This document shows, piece by piece, positions 33,055 through 35,389 of a stretch of 35,389 nt of DNA. Under the pieces are notes generated by a model. That model was not told the DNA's origin, made no database searches, and saw only the letters and a list, made by a program, of their open reading frames with translations. The DNA is taken from NCBI RefSeq assembly GCF_018263905.1, contig NZ_JAAFZU010000043.1, forward strand, positions 41,404 through 76,792. Direction: 5' to 3'. This stretch comes from Loktanella sp. SALINAS62. Its GTDB lineage: Bacteria > Pseudomonadota > Alphaproteobacteria > Rhodobacterales > Rhodobacteraceae. Position 1 is the stretch's first letter, and each line of letters starts with the position of its first letter. The position numbers and the translations under genes are program-made.

Positions 33055-33558
33055 GTCCTTTGTGGTGGTGCCACGTTTCCGGTCTGGTGCCGAAAATCGG
33101 GCGAGGGGTCAGACGAGGAAGCGCTTCAGCGCGCCCCTTTTCTGAAACCTTGCTTCCCGGCGAGGGCAGGGGGGGAACCGCCGCAATGGGAAAATCAAGC
33201 GGACAAGGGAGTGGTGCGGTCCGCAGCGCATAGCGCGAGGACACGGCCCCGCAGGACGCACAGTATTTTACTGTTGCGGTGGGGGACCGGCGGTCCCCTT
33301 CTTTCTTTCTTTTCTTGGCGGTGCAGCGGCGTTCGGCGCAGTCCGAACCCCGCGCCGCGCCCCAGCGATCGTCACCCGCAAGGGCGCATCGGCACGGACC
33401 AGGACGACCATGGCCGAAGGCCCGCACACTGGCTCGGAGAGACAGGGCGCGGGCCATACGGACAGGGAGGATGGGCCGGGACGTTGCGGGCGGAAGCCGG
33501 TCTGCCGGCTGGAGCCTAGAGCGCGGTGACACGCCCAAAGGGCGGAGCAGGGGCCATG
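33055..33558. repeat. 0.5-kb direct repeat, copy 2 (DUF3768 operon upstream cassette)
   Basis: Matches 25819-26319 over its whole length with a three-base net difference and scattered substitutions. One end coincides with the Shine-Dalgarno of the DUF3768 gene, the other with GGGGCCATG. The stems CAGTA-TTT-TACTG (33261-33273) and GGGGACC-GGC-GGTCCCC (33282-33298) are identical to copy 1. Likely the promoter-leader region of the operon. Confidence 0.9.
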
Positions 33559-33705
33559 ACATGTGTCGCAGTCACCATTCGCAAAACGTGAGTCCTTGGA
33601 TTTGCGCCAATCAAGTAGGGTTTCGTTGGCCTGCGATAATATTTTGCGAATTGCTTACTAATCAGGCTGTCTGGAAAGTGCCACTCGCCTCGACTAGTAA
33701 GCGGC

Positions 33706-34464
33706 ATGACTTATGCTGATATCATCCTACTGTCTGGTTCCGGTCTTTTGGCCGGTGCCATCAATGCACTCGCCGGGGGCGGGACAATTTTCACGTTCTC
33801 TGCACTCGTCGCGGTAGGACTGCCCGCTGTGACAGCAAATGCCACTAGCGCCGTTTCTGTCCTGCCCGGACAGATTGCATCGACCACAGCCTACCGTCGC
33901 GAAATCGTTGCGTCGTTTCGCCGGCTTCTGCCGTTTTCGATCATCTCAGCCATTGGCGGCGTTGCGGGTAGCCTTTTGCTGCTGAATACCGATGAAGGCG
34001 CGTTCCGTGCTCTCGTGCCATTCCTGATTCTGTTCGCGACCATCCTCTTTATGTCAGCCCCGTACATCGCAACGTTCGGTGAGAAGTTGGCTGCCTGCCG
34101 GACAACTGACGGAGTCGGTCCTTTCGCAACGGCCCTGCAGGGTCTGGTTGCCGTTTATGGTGGCTATTTCGGGGCTGGGATGGGGATCATGATGCTGGCC
34201 TCTCTTTCTCTCACGGAAGGCCGCGATTTTCACGCCTTGAATGCAGCGAAAAACTGGCTTGCCTGCATCATGCAGGGTTTGGCCGTCGTGGTGTTCATCC
34301 TGTCAGGTGCCGTGGACTACAGCGCCGTTGTTATCGTCGCGTCGGCAAGCATTTTGGGTGGATGGGGCAGCGTCGTCGTCGGACGTCTTGTGCCCCAGCG
34401 TGTGATCCGTTGGTTTGTCATTGCCACGGGTCTAGCTCTCAGCAGCTGGTACTTCATCCAATAG
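33706..34464 (+). CDS. TauE/SafE (TSUP) family membrane permease
   Basis: A 252-residue inner-membrane protein with about eight hydrophobic helices, the usual size for the family. The first repeat has LLAGAINALAGGGTIFTFSA and GLPAVTANATSAVSVLPGQI, the second has GYFGAGMGIMMLASLSL and ALNAAKNWLACIMQGLA. These are the duplicated Gly-rich and N-x-T/K-N segments of TSUP proteins, which export sulfite or related small organosulfur anions. The exact substrate is not evident. It is followed on the same strand by a gene for another small membrane protein (HPP) and is divergent from the DUF3768 operon. No close regulator is visible. Confidence 0.9.
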   Translation: MTYADIILLSGSGLLAGAINALAGGGTIFTFSALVAVGLPAVTANATSAVSVLPGQIASTTAYRREIVASFRRLLPFSIISAIGGVAGSLLLLNTDEGAFRALVPFLILFATILFMSAPYIATFGEKLAACRTTDGVGPFATALQGLVAVYGGYFGAGMGIMMLASLSLTEGRDFHALNAAKNWLACIMQGLAVVVFILSGAVDYSAVVIVASASILGGWGSVVVGRLVPQRVIRWFVIATGLALSSWYFIQ

Positions 34465-34579
34465 TTCAACTGCGTAAGGTCAATTTCGAAGCACCTAACA
34501 AGCCAACACGAAAGGCCGTGATCTGCTTCATCTTCGTTCATTCGGGCCTGCCGTCGCGCACATCTCGCCTGTCGAGGCC

Positions 34580-35164
34580 ATGCGCGCGGGGCTGGGAGCC
34601 TTCATCGGCTTGTCTCTCGCGGGGGCATTTGTTCTGTCCCCGACCATCGATCTGAACCTGGGACTTTACCTCGTTGCTCCGTTTGGCGCTTCATCTGTGT
34701 TGTTGTTCGCTGTGCCGAACAGTCCGCTTGCACAGCCTTGGTCCGCCATCGTGGGCAATGTGGTCGCTGCCCTGATCGCTGTCGCTGTCTGCATGGTGAT
34801 AGCTGATCCGATCTTGCGCATCGCGTTGGCGGTGGGCCTTGCGATCACAGGCACCAGTCTGTGTCGGGCGCTGCATCCTCCGGCCGGTGCCGTCGCGATG
34901 ACCGCCGCCATGAGCCCGGACGCTGTTCGCGAGCTCGGTTTTCTGTTCGCCCTCATGCCGATCGGGATCGGCACGCTGCTTCTGGTGGTGATCGCGATTA
35001 TCTATGGTCGCGTGACCGGACGGCACTACCCGTTCCGACAGTTCGAGGTTGCCAATAGCTACGGCACCCAGGACCGGGAACCAATGGAACGTCTGGGGCT
35101 GTCAGAAAGTGAGCTCACCGATATCCTCGATCGTTACGAGCAGTCCTTTAATCTTGGTGTGTGA
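34580..35164 (+). pseudogene. HPP-family membrane protein, truncated by an IS3-type insertion
   Basis: The reading frame gives 194 residues with four membrane helices and the HPP hallmark ALHPPAGAVAMTAAM. Family-like residues precede the ATG (LHLRSFGPAVAHISPVEAM) without a good start codon, so the true start is unclear. The C-terminal tail LGLSESELTDILDRYEQSFN normally leads to further residues (often CBS domains). Here the frame stops three codons later at a TGA formed by the first bases of an insertion sequence whose end is at 35162. The core may still fold, but the gene is cut. HPP proteins include nitrite transporters of organelles and cyanobacteria; the role here is unknown. Confidence 0.8.
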
Positions 35165-35389
35165 ACCGCGCCGGGTTTGCCGGAGGCTCCAACTGATGAG
35201 TAGGATGGAGCATCATGAACAAGACAACCAACAAATATACACGTGAAGTGCGCGAACGTGCCGTGCGGATGGTTTTGAATGGCGAAGGGCAGCATGACAG
35301 CCGCTGGTCTGCGATCCTGTCGATTTCTGCGAAGATCGGCTGTGCGCCGCAAACGCTGAATGAATGGGTGAAGAAGGTCGAGATCGACA
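35162..35389 (+). mobile_element. IS3-family insertion sequence, left end (runs off window)
   Basis: The left inverted repeat begins TGAACCGCGCCGGGTTTGCC, the terminal sequence of many IS3-family elements. An orfA reading frame follows at 35215. The right end and orfB lie outside the window. The element interrupts the HPP gene. Confidence 0.88.
35215..35389 (+). CDS. IS3-family transposase OrfA (partial)
   Basis: The first 58 residues are visible ([20 protein letters not shown] and onward). They form the helix-turn-helix DNA-binding part of IS3 Orf[20 protein letters not shown] is the recognition helix region. GGAG lies four bases before the ATG. OrfB, with the DDE catalytic residues, would follow beyond the window through a frameshift. 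Confidence 0.9.
   Translation, partial: MNKTTNKYTREVRERAVRMVLNGEGQHDSRWSAILSISAKIGCAPQTLNEWVKKVEID

Noticed and set aside
33044-33562. 172-codon minus frame within repeat copy 2, partly shared with copy 1 (25958-26299)
   Set aside because: The shared frame is basic and low-complexity, begins at different places in the two copies, and is explained by the repeat being a conserved non-coding cassette. A short peptide is not excluded.
1-35389. tRNA, rRNA, riboswitch or integron attachment sites
   Set aside because: None was recognised by reading; a covariance-model scan would be needed to exclude small structured RNAs.

Overview
The window looks like part of a large, GC-rich, low-copy plasmid from an alphaproteobacterium, most likely a marine Rhodobacterales (Roseobacter-type) host. 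The evidence is a repABC replication/partition operon, a VirD2-like relaxase with a VirD4/TraG coupling protein, ArdC, a DUF3768 gene, and many proteins of alphaproteobacterial type (HWE histidine kinase, HvrA-type H-NS, DUF6328). No rRNA, tRNA or CRISPR array was found.

Layout. 1-4.1 kb (minus): a secreted fasciclin/PRC-barrel protein, an RND periplasmic adaptor and the N-terminal half of an RND permease, tightly overlapping. 4.2-5.4 kb: a mosaic of broken genes (truncated nuclease-like protein, DUF2231 remnant) around an H-NS-like gene. 5.5-8.0 kb (plus): GAF-HWE kinase and single-domain response regulator, then a DUF6328 membrane protein. 8.0-10.1 kb (minus): a 697-residue uncharacterised protein with a UPF0149-like C-terminus. 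10.4-15.4 kb (minus): mobilisation operon MobC-like / VirD2-like relaxase / VirD4. 15.4-16.0 kb: predicted oriT with a nic site like a T-DNA border, followed by a 210-bp tract of thirty uninterrupted 7-bp units. 16.1-17.3 kb (plus): a VirC1/ParA-like ATPase and a small partner. 17.5-18.8 kb: decayed membrane-protein gene. 19.05-20.1 kb: GSU2403-type nucleotidyltransferase behind two matching dyads. 20.1-23.6 kb (minus): repABC with two parS palindromes, an antisense RNA and an AT-rich patch inside repC. 23.9-24.6 kb: dead htpX. 24.8-33.6 kb: ardC, small cargo genes, a low-GC gene, a methyltransferase remnant and a DUF3768/ParB-like/small-protein operon. Two ~0.5-kb direct repeats lie immediately upstream of ardC and of the DUF3768 operon. 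33.7-35.2 kb (plus): TauE/SafE-type permease and an HPP-family gene cut by an IS3-family element that runs off the window.

How it fits together. If the predicted nic is right, the plus strand is transferred from 15439 toward higher coordinates. The mobilisation genes then enter last, and repABC, ardC and the ParB-like operon are in the leading part. Most leading-part genes are on the minus strand, so the incoming single strand is their template. The two repeats end at the Shine-Dalgarno sequences of an antirestriction gene and of a ParB-like operon, the kind of place where F plasmid carries single-strand (Frpo) promoters. The heptad tract between oriT and the VirC1-like gene resembles a centromere or overdrive array. 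These two elements are the best candidates for something undescribed.
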